Positions 55,561 to 63,881 are shown, counted from the first letter of the stretch. The stretch is 64,000 bases of DNA from Desulfofalx alkaliphila DSM 12257 (GCF_000711975.1 NZ_JONT01000007.1:87745-151744), one strand, 5' to 3'. Notes: generated by a model not told the origin, from the letters alone. Program-made: numbers and translations.

Positions 55561-56967
55561 TTGCAGACAGAAAAAACTTATTCAAAATGGTTGGTACTCT
55601 TTAATGTGGGATTAGGAACTTTAATGTCAACCTTAAGTGCCGGAGTTACCAATACGGCCTTACCGTTTATTGCAGCCGAGTTTGAAGTCCAACTGGAAAT
55701 AACCCAGTGGGTAGTATCTGCATATATGTTAGTAATTGCCTCTTTACTACCCATTTTTGGCAAGATTGCAGATGTTTCAGGCAGAAAAAAAATTTACAGC
55801 ACCGGACTGCTTATTTTTTCAATCGGTTCCATTCTCTGTGGCTTTGCCACCTCTGCCTTGATGCTTATTCTTTTTAGAGTTATTCAAGCTTTGGGTTCTG
55901 CCATGACCATGGCTAACACCCTGGCAATTGTTGCCTCTGTGTTCCCAGAAAACGAAAGGGGTAAGGCCATGGGAATTTCCAATACCGTTGTGGCAGTTGG
56001 CACCCTTGCCGGCCCCGGTATCGGAGGGTTATTAATAGACCTATTCGGCTGGCGTTCAGTATTCTGGTTTGTGGTTCCCTTTGGTATAGCGGCTTATATT
56101 ATCTCTTTTAAGATACTTCCCGAACTAAAATCGGAAAAAGCTGAAGCTGAAATTAAATTTGACGGAACCGGCGCCTTGTTTTTTACCCTTGCCATGTTGC
56201 TCTTTATATTGGGGGTTTCCAATGCCAATGAGTATTCCTGGAACAAGTATGTAATTGCTGCAATTATCTTATCTGTAGTTTTTGCAGTGTTATTTGTTTT
56301 TAATGAAAAAAGACATGCCAGCCCCCTGATAGACCTATCCCTTTTTCAAAACAGAATGTTGGTTGGCGGTATTTTAGCTAACTTTTTCTCCTTTGTGGGA
56401 TTAATCAGCATTAACTTTCTCATGCCCTTTTATTTACAAGAAGTACTGGTTCTTTCGGCCTCCGAGATGGGAATAATGCTTACAGCAATACCTTTGGCAA
56501 TGGGCATTACCGCCCCCTTTGCCGGAAGAATATCAGACAGGATTCAGCCGGTATACATTGCCACCTTTGGGCTTGTGGTAAGCTTACTGGGGCAGCTTTC
56601 ACTCCTCGGTTTGGGATTATACAGTCTTAAGGCAGATATTTACTTAAGGCTTTTTATTGTGGGTGTTGGGAGGGGAATTTTTCAGGCACCCAACAACAGT
56701 GCCATCATGGGTTCAGTGGCTGAGCATAGATTTGGGGTGGTAGGCAGTTTAATTTCACTGGCCCGCAATGTGGCAAGCGTACTGGGTATAGCCCTGACAG
56801 TGGCCATATTTAGCAATGTTTATGCTGCCAAACTGGCCTCCCGGGAGATTTCTTCCACCCTTGTGGAAAGGCAGATATTTATAGAAAGTTTCCAAGTGGT
56901 GATGGCTATAACCAGTATATTGCTAGTTTGTGGGATCATTGCCTCATTATTCAGAAATAAAAAGTAA
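55561..56967 (+). CDS. MFS drug exporter (DHA2/EmrB-QacA type)
   Basis: A 468-residue membrane protein, with hydrophobic segments through its length. Motif A is IADVSGRKKIYS; motif C is AGPGIGGLLIDLFGWR. MNTALPFIAAEF-like start (TNTALPFIAAEF) and ITQWVVSAYML are typical of DHA2 exporters that use proton force to expel drugs. The start is TTG behind AAAGGAG. It is single, with a terminator behind it; the true substrate cannot be told. Confidence 0.9.
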   Translation: MQTEKTYSKWLVLFNVGLGTLMSTLSAGVTNTALPFIAAEFEVQLEITQWVVSAYMLVIASLLPIFGKIADVSGRKKIYSTGLLIFSIGSILCGFATSALMLILFRVIQALGSAMTMANTLAIVASVFPENERGKAMGISNTVVAVGTLAGPGIGGLLIDLFGWRSVFWFVVPFGIAAYIISFKILPELKSEKAEAEIKFDGTGALFFTLAMLLFILGVSNANEYSWNKYVIAAIILSVVFAVLFVFNEKRHASPLIDLSLFQNRMLVGGILANFFSFVGLISINFLMPFYLQEVLVLSASEMGIMLTAIPLAMGITAPFAGRISDRIQPVYIATFGLVVSLLGQLSLLGLGLYSLKADIYLRLFIVGVGRGIFQAPNNSAIMGSVAEHRFGVVGSLISLARNVASVLGIALTVAIFSNVYAAKLASREISSTLVERQIFIESFQVVMAITSILLVCGIIASLFRNKK

Positions 56968-57075
56968 TAACAAATGTGGTAATTATCACCAAAATTATTG
57001 TCATACTGTAATTGTTTCTGTTATAATATAAGTGTACTAAAATCAAGACCATTAGAGTCAAGATCATAGTACCAA

Positions 57076-57120
57076 GCTCTTCCTCCCAAACTGCTTTTAA
57101 GAGGAAGAGCGATGTTTTTT
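57076..57120 (+). terminator. Terminator after the MFS gene
   Basis: GCTCTTCCTC (57076-57085) pairs perfectly with GAGGAAGAGC (57101-57110), followed by TTTTTT. Confidence 0.88.
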
Positions 57121-57173
57121 ATCAAGATAGGCAGAGATCTTAGCCGGGTCAACAAAAAATACAAACATTAATA

Positions 57174-57216
57174 ACAGGGTGTTGTCCTTAATTAATAGGG
57201 ACAGCACCCTGTTTTG
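57174..57216 (+). terminator. Second strong hairpin in the same gap
   Basis: ACAGGGTGtTGTCC pairs with GGGACAGCACCCTGT, followed by TTTTG. It may back up the first terminator. Confidence 0.7.
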
Positions 57217-57417
57217 CTATCTTATCCGCCGGTTGCTGCAGAAAAACTGAAAACTCAGCGATTATTGTTCTTTATGTGAAAAAAGGGGAATCGTCCTTAC
57301 TGTGCCATGGTTCTTCTTGGTACAGCGCTACGGTAAGCGACCAGCCTGGTAGAAGAAAAGTCTGCAAATTAGCAGAATATAATTTTCACGGCCAGTACTG
57401 CCAGGCTGAAATTACCA

Positions 57418-58764
57418 TTACTTCCAAACACGCTTCAAAAGAAATAGCTCCTGAATATAACCCCATACCGACATAGGGCTCATTAACATTTGATAAATTA
57501 GTACGTATAAAATAAACCCTAAAAAATTTTTGCGAATTCTTAATTCTAGTTTCCTAAATACATAGCGTTGATAATTATAAAGAATGTAATTTAGCACTAG
57601 AGCCAACGGCAGAACAAATAATGTCATCGGTCCTACAATCCAGAAAATCCCAAATAAAGCCAGTATTAATCCAGGCATCCAACAAAATGTAAAAACGATG
57701 TCCAAAAAAGGCATAACCAAATTAATACCTGTTAAGTAGCGTACATATTTTATTGGATGCTGCCATGGTTTGACGATTTTTAAAGCCTCAATCATGCCCC
57801 TTGCCCAGCGGCTCCTTTGCCTGGCCAAGTGCCTCAGCGTGATGGGTACCTCTGTAAAAGCCACAGCCAGTGGCTCAAAATATACCTTCAACCCATTTTT
57901 TAAAAAGTTCCAAGTCAAAACAATGTCTTCCCCAATGGCATTGGGCCAGCCATCCACAAGCTTTAATGCATCTACCTTGTAAATGGAAAAAGCCCCTTGG
58001 GCGACTAGGGTCCCCTGGTATAAACCTTGCATTCGCTTTATACTGGCAATGCCTAAAAAATAATCCCATTCTTGAAGCCGGGCTAATAAATTTTGTCTAC
58101 TATTCCTTACTAATACGGCACCCGCCACGGCACATACGTTTTCCGGGGCCGATTTAATACGTGAAACAATGTAACGAACAGCCGATCTATGTAACAGGGT
58201 ATCTGCATCCAGCGTAATGGCATAGTCAGTTTTAATATAACCCAAAGCCTTATTTAGGGCATTATATTTGCCAGGGTTTTCTTCATAAAGAACTTTAAGA
58301 TCCAAACCCAGCCGTTCCCCTGCCCTTTGGTCCACAATGGATGTTTTATCCGAAGAAGCATTGTCAACCACAATAACCTGAATTTCACCTATATAATCTT
58401 GATTTTTGACATAGCATAAAGTGTTCGCTATTACTTTTTCTTCATTCATACAGGCAATAACTATTGTAACCGGCTCGTTAGGACTCAATGTTTTATATGG
58501 TGGTTGACGGTCTAATAGCAAGCTTACTACAATAAAAGCATTAATATATCCGGGAATGTAGCCTATGCCGGCAATGACTAAAATGGCAAGCGGCATGCTA
58601 ATTATTTGACTCAGATCATTTAACCAGGGAAGTGAAATTATAATAGAAAAAATCATCCATACCAAAGCAAAGGAATGTCCAATCCAAAACTTTTTATCTA
58701 CACTTATATATCTTTTTTCACTACCTGTTTTCGTTTCCGGTACACCTATTTTTGGTACTGGCAT
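57418..58764 (-). CDS. Family 2 glycosyltransferase (processive, membrane)
   Basis: The 448-residue protein has two N-terminal membrane helices (about 30-50, 53-80), a GT2 domain with VTIVIACMNEEKVI, DADTLLH, GEDIVLTW and the processivity motif QRSRWARG, and C-terminal membrane helices. It resembles N-acetylglucosaminyl- or hyaluronan/cellulose-type synthases. A second synthase lies 1.3 kb upstream in the locus. Which polymer each makes is uncertain. Confidence 0.88.
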   Translation of the reverse strand: MPVPKIGVPETKTGSEKRYISVDKKFWIGHSFALVWMIFSIIISLPWLNDLSQIISMPLAILVIAGIGYIPGYINAFIVVSLLLDRQPPYKTLSPNEPVTIVIACMNEEKVIANTLCYVKNQDYIGEIQVIVVDNASSDKTSIVDQRAGERLGLDLKVLYEENPGKYNALNKALGYIKTDYAITLDADTLLHRSAVRYIVSRIKSAPENVCAVAGAVLVRNSRQNLLARLQEWDYFLGIASIKRMQGLYQGTLVAQGAFSIYKVDALKLVDGWPNAIGEDIVLTWNFLKNGLKVYFEPLAVAFTEVPITLRHLARQRSRWARGMIEALKIVKPWQHPIKYVRYLTGINLVMPFLDIVFTFCWMPGLILALFGIFWIVGPMTLFVLPLALVLNYILYNYQRYVFRKLELRIRKNFLGFILYVLIYQMLMSPMSVWGYIQELFLLKRVWK

Positions 58765-59175
58765 TGTTCCTTCTCCTTCTACTTCGGACTAGCCCCTAAT
58801 TCCAAAAGCACTATTTTTAATGAATACATTGGTAGAATATTTAGATAATTAATAAGGTAATACAACAATCATTTAGCCCGTTAGTTAATAAAACCGCACA
58901 GGTAAATAAATAACCTGCACGGTGGGTTGGTACTACTGACTCCATATAGCTCAAGTAGCCAAATACAAACTGTACCTCATCGTTCCCGAAAAAAATATAA
59001 AATAAAAATTGCTACTTGATGTAATTCTACTAAATATGTCAATATCCTCTTGATTTGCTTATTTTTCATCATATCGACATAACCTTTTTAGGCATCTAAA
59101 GTATTCCGATATCTTCCCGAACCTGCTTTAATTTCTTCCTCGCTCATTTATGTTTTTAGAATATCATTTCCATAA
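58765..59175. other. AT-rich gap between glycosyltransferase and deacetylase genes
   Basis: No gene is supported. It holds an imperfect inverted repeat CCGcaCAGGT/ACCTGcaCGG (58892-58920) without a T run. The promoter of the downstream glycosyltransferase is presumably here, but no clear pair of boxes stands out. Confidence 0.4.
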
Positions 59176-60057
59176 CTACATACTATTTTGGACTGCACCT
59201 TTATTATGGTGCTCCAGTACCCAGCCTTCTACCTTGGGCCAGCTTTGCGCTGTAACCATTACCCGCCCGATAAAAGAACGACTGCTGCCCGGTCTATTCA
59301 CCTTTGCACTTAATGTAAAATTATTAGGTATCCCATGGGATATAATAATTTCATTGGTTCGAGATGTACCAAAACCGTACGGATAAGCACACCATTTCAC
59401 TTCTGTGCCTAGCTTCTTTTCTAGCAATTCAATTCCTTTTTTGGTATCTTCCTCAAAAAGAATTGCCTTTTCTGGGTGATTAAAAACCGGCATTACAGCT
59501 ACCGGATCGTAATAATGAAGGTCATAGGTATGTAGACCCACCGTACAAAGACCGCCGTCCATCATCTCCATAACCTGCTCCCATGAACACATGGTAAAAC
59601 CTTCCCATCTTTCATTAGCCTGACCGGGAATAAAGAAAAGTAAGAAAGGTATTTGTTTATCCTTAAGCACCGGAAAAGCATGCTTGTATAGGCTGAGATC
59701 ACCGTCATCGAAAGTAACCAGTGCAAGCTTACCGGAAAAATGCTTCTTACCAACCAGATAATCTTCTGCCTCTTGGGGCGTCAAGAAACGCACTCCTTGC
59801 TCCTGTAGAAAATCCAATTGAGAAGCAAAATCTTCTTTGCTAACGGTGTAAAGGGAGAATTCCGATTCAGTTGGATCTACCAAGCGGCCCCAATTTAGCA
59901 CTGTGTTAGGCAATACTCTATGGTAGCAGAGAACTACCAAGCCATCCCCCTCCAATTTATGTTCAGCTTGAGTTGCTTGTTCTTTAGGCATAGGAGAACA
60001 GCCAAGATAGCTTGTAAGTATTAATACCAACAACAAAAAACCACATGCGCGCCTCAA
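59176..60057 (-). CDS. Polysaccharide N-deacetylase, probable lipoprotein (PgaB/IcaB type)
   Basis: The protein has 293 residues from a TTG. The N-terminal hydrophobic segment ends in TSYLGCSPM, a probable but imperfect lipobox. The NodB-type deacetylase domain has LCYHRVLP, the catalytic TFDDGD near 117, and HTYDLHY with metal-binding His. The ALCYH...PE extension fits PgaB/IcaB, which deacetylate poly-beta-1,6-N-acetylglucosamine outside the cell. It follows the PgaC-like synthase in the same direction. Confidence 0.87.
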   Translation of the reverse strand: MRRACGFLLLVLILTSYLGCSPMPKEQATQAEHKLEGDGLVVLCYHRVLPNTVLNWGRLVDPTESEFSLYTVSKEDFASQLDFLQEQGVRFLTPQEAEDYLVGKKHFSGKLALVTFDDGDLSLYKHAFPVLKDKQIPFLLFFIPGQANERWEGFTMCSWEQVMEMMDGGLCTVGLHTYDLHYYDPVAVMPVFNHPEKAILFEEDTKKGIELLEKKLGTEVKWCAYPYGFGTSRTNEIIISHGIPNNFTLSAKVNRPGSSRSFIGRVMVTAQSWPKVEGWVLEHHNKGAVQNSM

Positions 60058-60093
60058 TCAAAACCCTTCCTTTCGGAGAAGCCCTAAACAATA

Positions 60094-61335
60094 CTAAGCA
60101 CCTAAAGTCCTCCGCTCAGGGCTTTCCCATTTACCGGCATGCTCAAGTTTGCCAAAAATGCCCTTTGGTGCTGTCCACACTATGGTTAATGCACCGACAA
60201 CAAAGAAAAAGAAAATATACACGGGAACCCAGAAAAAAGACCGGTACAGTGTGGGATCGTAACGTCTATTAATGAATATGGATGTTGCCATTTGGACAAT
60301 ACAGGCAATGGAGATAAGGGCCCCAAGCCAGGCCGGAATCGGGCTAACCCCCATTGGTGCTAATTCAAATAGATATGTGGTAACCCAAAAGACTGATCCC
60401 AATACAAATACAAAGGACCAGAAAAAACTCAAAACCGTCTCCAGGTAGGCTGGATAGAGATAGCGGTACCTAAGGTCTTTAAATATACCTTTATGTGTAC
60501 GCAAAAGGTGCCAGCCTCCTAAGGCCCAGCGTTTCCTTTGCTTCCAGTATTCCTTGACCGTGGCCGGACACTGGATAAAAGCTATTGCCTGCGGCATAAA
60601 CCAAACTTCATAGAAATGGCGCTGCATACGCCAAGTAATATCAATATCTTCAGTGGCAGTATAGGGCGAAAAGCCGCCCACTTCTTTCAGCACCTCTGTC
60701 CTATAGGCAGCGGCACAGCCGGATACGGTAAACACACGTCCAACAACCCTTTGAGCACGTTTAATCAAGCTAATGATGGACGAAAACTCTGCAGTTTGTA
60801 TTTTTTCAAGAAGATTATTACGTTTAAGGGCAAAAGGATTGCCAGTAACTGCGCCCAGCCTCGGCTGGGTACAAAATGGGGCAACAAGGTATTTTAGTGC
60901 TGAAGGGGTAAGTAGGGTATCGGCATCAATTACTACTGTTATTGAGCTTGTCACAGTGTCCAGGCCGTAATTCAAAGCCCGGGCCTTACCGCCGTTTTCT
61001 TCAAGATTTATAAGGTGAAAATTTTTATTATGGCGCATCATACCTTCTATAATTGCTGCTGTATCGTCGGTGGAAGCATCATTAATAAATACCACTTTAT
61101 AATTGGGATAGGATAGAATCATTAAGCTAGTGCAAGTGGCAGCAATACTGGCCGACTCGTTGTAGCAAGGCACAAGAATAGTCACAGGCGGCCAATGATC
61201 GGGCCAGTTGCTTCTTTCTTTATCTGGGTCCCTTTCCCGACGCCACCAGTAATAAAGCCCTAAAACGACCCATACTACACTTATATAAAAAGGATAAATA
61301 AAAACATACCAACTAAGAAAACCGTATACTGTCAT
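60094..61335 (-). CDS. pgaC: PgaC/IcaA-type poly-N-acetylglucosamine synthase
   Basis: The protein has 413 residues, with membrane helices at about 7-28 and then a GT2 domain: VTILVPCYNESASI, VFINDASTDDT, VIDADTLLT, ATEDIDITWRM and QRKRWALGG (QxxRW). Four C-terminal membrane segments follow. Deacetylase and PgaD-like genes next to it make the PNAG assignment likely. PNAG is a biofilm adhesin. Confidence 0.88.
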   Translation of the reverse strand: MTVYGFLSWYVFIYPFYISVVWVVLGLYYWWRRERDPDKERSNWPDHWPPVTILVPCYNESASIAATCTSLMILSYPNYKVVFINDASTDDTAAIIEGMMRHNKNFHLINLEENGGKARALNYGLDTVTSSITVVIDADTLLTPSALKYLVAPFCTQPRLGAVTGNPFALKRNNLLEKIQTAEFSSIISLIKRAQRVVGRVFTVSGCAAAYRTEVLKEVGGFSPYTATEDIDITWRMQRHFYEVWFMPQAIAFIQCPATVKEYWKQRKRWALGGWHLLRTHKGIFKDLRYRYLYPAYLETVLSFFWSFVFVLGSVFWVTTYLFELAPMGVSPIPAWLGALISIACIVQMATSIFINRRYDPTLYRSFFWVPVYIFFFFVVGALTIVWTAPKGIFGKLEHAGKWESPERRTLGA

Positions 61336-61358
61336 TTGAACCCCTTCTATCTTCTTTT

Positions 61359-61889
61359 CTATTCCTTGATAGTCTCTAATAATTGTTTTGTCAAATAAAC
61401 CACAAAGATGCCATAAAGCCCGCGGGCAGTTATTCTATCAATGATTTCCGGAGTGATAACTTCCCCCTTCATCAATACCACCCTTCCTTTATCATCCTTA
61501 AAGTCTTCTTGTACATTTATACCGATAATAGGGTTTTGATGGGGATCATTCGATTCCATTATTAAAGGCAAAACCTTGCGCCTATTGTTTTTATAATAAC
61601 GCCGCTTATGATAACCGGCCCATAACAAGGCGCTGCAACCCAGTAGAACCGCCCATAAAAGTGTGATTAAGCCAATTCTAATAAGAGAAGCCACAGCATC
61701 GGGCACAAAGAGTTCCTGCCACCATAGACGGGCCAGCATATACCAGCCGATGGCTGCCAATAACCAGACGACGGCAAAAACAAGCACAGCCCATGTCCCT
61801 AGGGTTGCACTAATTTCTAATCCACGGGCGATTATCCCTTTGTGGATTTTGGCATCACTTTCGTTAGTTTTTGGCACCATATTTGACAT
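61359..61889 (-). CDS. PgaD-like membrane protein with a C-terminal KGEVIT domain
   Basis: At 176 residues, it has two membrane helices (about 33-55 and 71-95), like PgaD, followed by a basic stretch (HKRRYYKNNRRK). The C-terminal 60 residues read GINVQEDFKDDKGRVVLMKG and EVITPEIIDRITARGLYGI, the small beta-helix pattern that often precedes HD-GYP and GGDEF domains in c-di-GMP proteins. PgaD normally activates PgaC in response to c-di-GMP. The link to c-di-GMP is inference from pattern and context. It is the first gene of the locus. Confidence 0.65.
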   Translation of the reverse strand: MSNMVPKTNESDAKIHKGIIARGLEISATLGTWAVLVFAVVWLLAAIGWYMLARLWWQELFVPDAVASLIRIGLITLLWAVLLGCSALLWAGYHKRRYYKNNRRKVLPLIMESNDPHQNPIIGINVQEDFKDDKGRVVLMKGEVITPEIIDRITARGLYGIFVVYLTKQLLETIKE

Positions 61890-61932
61890 ATTATCTATCC
61901 TTCTTAATCATATATTTCTTTCTAGGGATGTT

Positions 61933-61958
61933 CAGAAAATGGAATGTCCATTTTTCTG
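61933..61958 (-). other. Hairpin in the leader of the exopolysaccharide operon
   Basis: CAGAAAATGGA (61933-61943) pairs with TCCATTTTTCTG (61947-61958, one bulged T). It lies 44-70 bases ahead of the first gene start. It could affect translation or RNA stability. Confidence 0.4.
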
Positions 61959-62003
61959 TAGTTGTAAAGTCCAACAACCTTTCTTTAATAACCAATTGAT
62001 TAC

Positions 62004-62012
62004 ATTATATCA
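62004..62012 (-). promoter_or_regulatory. Extended -10 promoter candidate of the exopolysaccharide operon
   Basis: On the minus strand the sequence TGATATAAT gives a perfect TATAAT with a TGn extension, about 115 bases ahead of the first gene. No good -35 is seen at 17 bases. Confidence 0.4.
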
Positions 62013-62069
62013 AATATTTTCCAATTTGTATTATGAAATAGGCGAAATTATTCGTCTTGCTTATTAATA

Positions 62070-62130
62070 AAAAACCCCTCAGCCCCTTAAGAGCTTGCTT
62101 GCTCCCAAGGTTTGCTGAGGGGTAAAAAAA
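62070..62130 (-). terminator. Terminator after arsM
   Basis: ACCCCTCAGC pairs with GCTGAGGGGT; on the minus strand the stem is followed by TTTTTTATTAA. It lies just below the extended arsM frame's TAA (62167-62169), which fits a longer arsM ending there. Confidence 0.85.
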
Positions 62131-62166
62131 AGCCCCATGAAAGGTTTAAGTTTTTATAGTAAACTA

Positions 62167-62967
62167 TTACAATTTCGTTGCCTTTATTGAAGCAGACATA
62201 ATATACTCACCAACTCTTAAATTATGTGCCCATTTTTTAGCATATTCCTCAGGTACTTCTTTAGTTTCAATATTGATGTTACTAAAACCGGCTTTCTTTA
62301 AATACATTTTTATCTCTTCAACTGAAGAGGCACCGGCAACTCAACCACAATAAAGTTTTTCATCTTGCTTCATTTCTTCTGACAGGTCTTTAATTAGGAC
62401 TACATCAGAAATAGCAACTCTACCACCTTTTACCAATACCCTGTATGCCTCATTATATACCCTTTGTTTATTAGGGGATAAGTTTATTACGCAATTTGAG
62501 ATAATTACATCTGCTGTGTTATCAGCTACCGGAAGATTTTCAATTTCTCCTAATCTAAAATCTACATTCGTATAATTGTGTTTCTTTGCCAAAAACCTTG
62601 ACTTACTCACCATTTCAGGAGTCATATCTACTCCAATTACATATCCCTTGGGCCCTACCTTTTTTGATGCCAAGAAACAATCAAATCCTCCTCCACTTCC
62701 AAGGTCAATTACTGTTTCACCTTCTTTTATCTCTGCAATAAGTTGAGGATTTCCACAACCTAGCCCCATGTTAGCTCCTTCTGGTACATTTAAGATTTCT
62801 TCATCAGAATACCCAATTTCTTTTGATACTTTTTGGGTAGAACCTTTAATTTCAATACTACCGCTACAACATCCTCCACCGTTTGCCGTGCTGTCGGCTA
62901 TTTTACCATAACTTACACGGACAATATTTCTAATATCAGTTTTATTTATATCACCCATAGGTTCCAC
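62167..62967 (-). CDS. arsM: Arsenite methyltransferase ArsM, probable selenoprotein (in-frame TGA)
   Basis: The enzyme transfers methyl groups from SAM to trivalent arsenic. The frame has the SAM site VIDLGSGGGFDCFLA near 90, GLGCGNP, and the arsenic-binding cysteine in ISNCVINLSPNK. It reaches LYCG and meets TGA at 62341-62343 (codon 209). The same frame then continues VAGASSVEEIKMYLKKAGFS and further to TAA at 62167-62169, 57 codons later. ArsM proteins have Cys-V/L-A/G-G-A here, so TGA stands exactly at the second arsenic-binding cysteine. With Sec, the protein has 266 residues, the normal family size. A SECIS-like hairpin follows the TGA. A nonsense mutation is the alternative. Confidence 0.82.
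62314..62343 (-). promoter_or_regulatory. Candidate bacterial SECIS element in arsM
   Basis: On the minus strand, 11 bases after the TGA starts a perfect 6-bp stem CTCTTC/GAAGAG closing the loop AGTT; the loop begins 18 bases after the TGA. Bacterial SECIS hairpins have the apical loop 16-37 bases behind the UGA with a G in the first two loop positions; both hold (G is the second loop base). Confidence 0.65.
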
Positions 62968-63028
62968 TCCTTAAATTATTTATTAAAGAACCGATCCCTT
63001 TCCTTTTTCCAATAGACCTTCTAAGCAT

Positions 63029-63331
63029 TTATTTGAATATTTCTGGGCATTCTAGGTTTAAAGTAATATCATTAAAAAATTTATTTAGTACTACAAGACT
63101 ATCCTTGTTAATAGTATATTTCATCCAAACCCCATCACGCCTACCATTGACAAGGCCACTTTCGCTTAAAATTTTCATGTGGTATGAAAGAGTCGGCTGT
63201 TTAATGTTAAATTCATCTAAAATTTTACAAGCACAAAGCTCACCCTGAGAAAGCATATGAAATATCTTAACCCTTGTTTCGTCTGAGAGAGCTTTCATAA
63301 GCAATGCATAATCCCTGTATTTATTTTCCAC
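63029..63331 (-). CDS. arsR: ArsR-family metalloregulator
   Basis: A 100-residue winged-helix repressor. The helix ELCACKILDEFNIKQPTLSYHM (in part) carries the paired cysteines of the ArsR As(III) site (C-x-C after EL) and the DNA-recognition helix. It should release DNA when arsenite binds. It lies upstream of arsM on the same strand with 60 bases between, so the two are probably co-transcribed and autoregulated. Confidence 0.93.
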   Translation of the reverse strand: MENKYRDYALLMKALSDETRVKIFHMLSQGELCACKILDEFNIKQPTLSYHMKILSESGLVNGRRDGVWMKYTINKDSLVVLNKFFNDITLNLECPEIFK

Positions 63332-63367
63332 CTTGGCACCTTCCTTAGTAAATCAATACATATAGAT

Positions 63368-63411
63368 AACTATCTATATATATTGTATTCCTAGATATAG
63401 ATAGTTGTCAA
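63368..63411 (-). promoter_or_regulatory. arsR promoter with overlapping operator
   Basis: On the minus strand TTGACA (63406-63411) and TACAAT (63382-63387) are 18 bases apart. A perfect 12-base inverted repeat, AACTATCTATAT (63368-63379) and ATATAGATAGTT (63395-63406), flanks the -10 element. The repeat fits an ArsR operator that blocks RNA polymerase. The rest of the gap 63412-63666 shows no supported gene. Confidence 0.75.
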
Positions 63412-63610
63412 TGTATAACTTGTTTTATGATAAAAAACCCTGGCAAATATCGACAATATGCATCAAAATATCTCAAAATTCGGGAATCTGAATAATTGTC
63501 AGCTATAAGACGGATATTTATTATGTTAACCATTAATATGATAGATGTGCCTTTTATATCAATAATATGAATATGCCGCTTAGCGCTAAAGTACAAAGCA
63601 CCTTTTTAAT

Positions 63611-63631
63611 TGATGTTGTCGACATACATCA
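63611..63631 (+). promoter_or_regulatory. Near-palindrome upstream of the exporter fragment
   Basis: TGATGTTGTCGACATACATCA is a palindrome centred on GTCGAC apart from a one-base insertion. It lies about 36 bases ahead of the GTG at 63667 and may be an operator. Confidence 0.35.
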
Positions 63632-63666
63632 CAGATCAAAATTGTGTAGTTTAAGGAGGAATTAAA

Positions 63667-63786
63667 GTGGCTTCTAAGCCTGCTGTGAAAAGCAGTGGAT
63701 GGTTAGACCTAATTAAAAAAGAAGACTGGTGGGCCGTATGGCTCGGACTAGGCTTGGTGTCACTTGCCTCTTTATCCTCTTCCTAA
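63667..63786 (+). pseudogene. N-terminal fragment of a YeiH-type putative sulfate exporter
   Basis: From a GTG with a perfect AAGGAGGA site, 39 codons read VASKPAVKSSGWLDLIKKED and WWAVWLGLGLVSLASLSSS, then TAA. The WLDLIKKEDWWAVWLGL pattern is the usual start of YeiH-family putative sulfate exporters in Firmicutes, which have about 400 residues and many membrane helices. Here the frame ends after the first hydrophobic stretch. It is a truncated remnant, or less likely a stand-alone small membrane protein. The assignment is from memory of the family start. Confidence 0.5.
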
Positions 63787-63833
63787 CCTGAAGAGTTTTT
63801 TCAAATTAACCCGGTTAGACAATGTTTCCTATA

Positions 63834-63873
63834 CCCCGACATTTTGCTATAATTTTTGCAAAATGCTTCGGGG
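63834..63873 (+). other. Inverted repeat enclosing a TATAAT box
   Basis: CCCCG and CATTTTGC (63834-63847) pair with GCAAAATG and CGGGG (63858-63873), and TATAAT (63848-63853) lies in the loop. It stands directly upstream of the gene starting at 63882. Confidence 0.5.
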
Positions 63874-63881
63874 TGATTTTT

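Larger units (their letters stand above)
56968..57417. other. Gap between the MFS gene and the exopolysaccharide locus
   Basis: Two strong hairpins occupy its left half (57076-57120 and 57174-57216). The right half has an open frame on the plus strand (from about 57276) without a ribosome site or known family; I do not call it a gene. Confidence 0.5.

Noticed and set aside
57276..57476. Plus-strand 66-codon ORF with several cysteines, ahead of the glycosyltransferase end
   Set aside because: It starts at a GTG without a ribosome site, overlaps the 3' end of the minus-strand glycosyltransferase, and shows no family features. It could be a remnant but cannot be supported.
62341..62967. arsM as a simple truncated 208-residue gene
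   Set aside because: The frame continues after the TGA with normal ArsM sequence to a TAA followed by a terminator, and a SECIS-like hairpin is present. A selenoprotein reading explains more, though a nonsense mutation is not excluded.
63408..63596. Minus-strand 62-codon ORF upstream of arsR
   Set aside because: It has no good ribosome site, its end overlaps the arsR promoter region, and its composition follows the AT-rich intergenic sequence.
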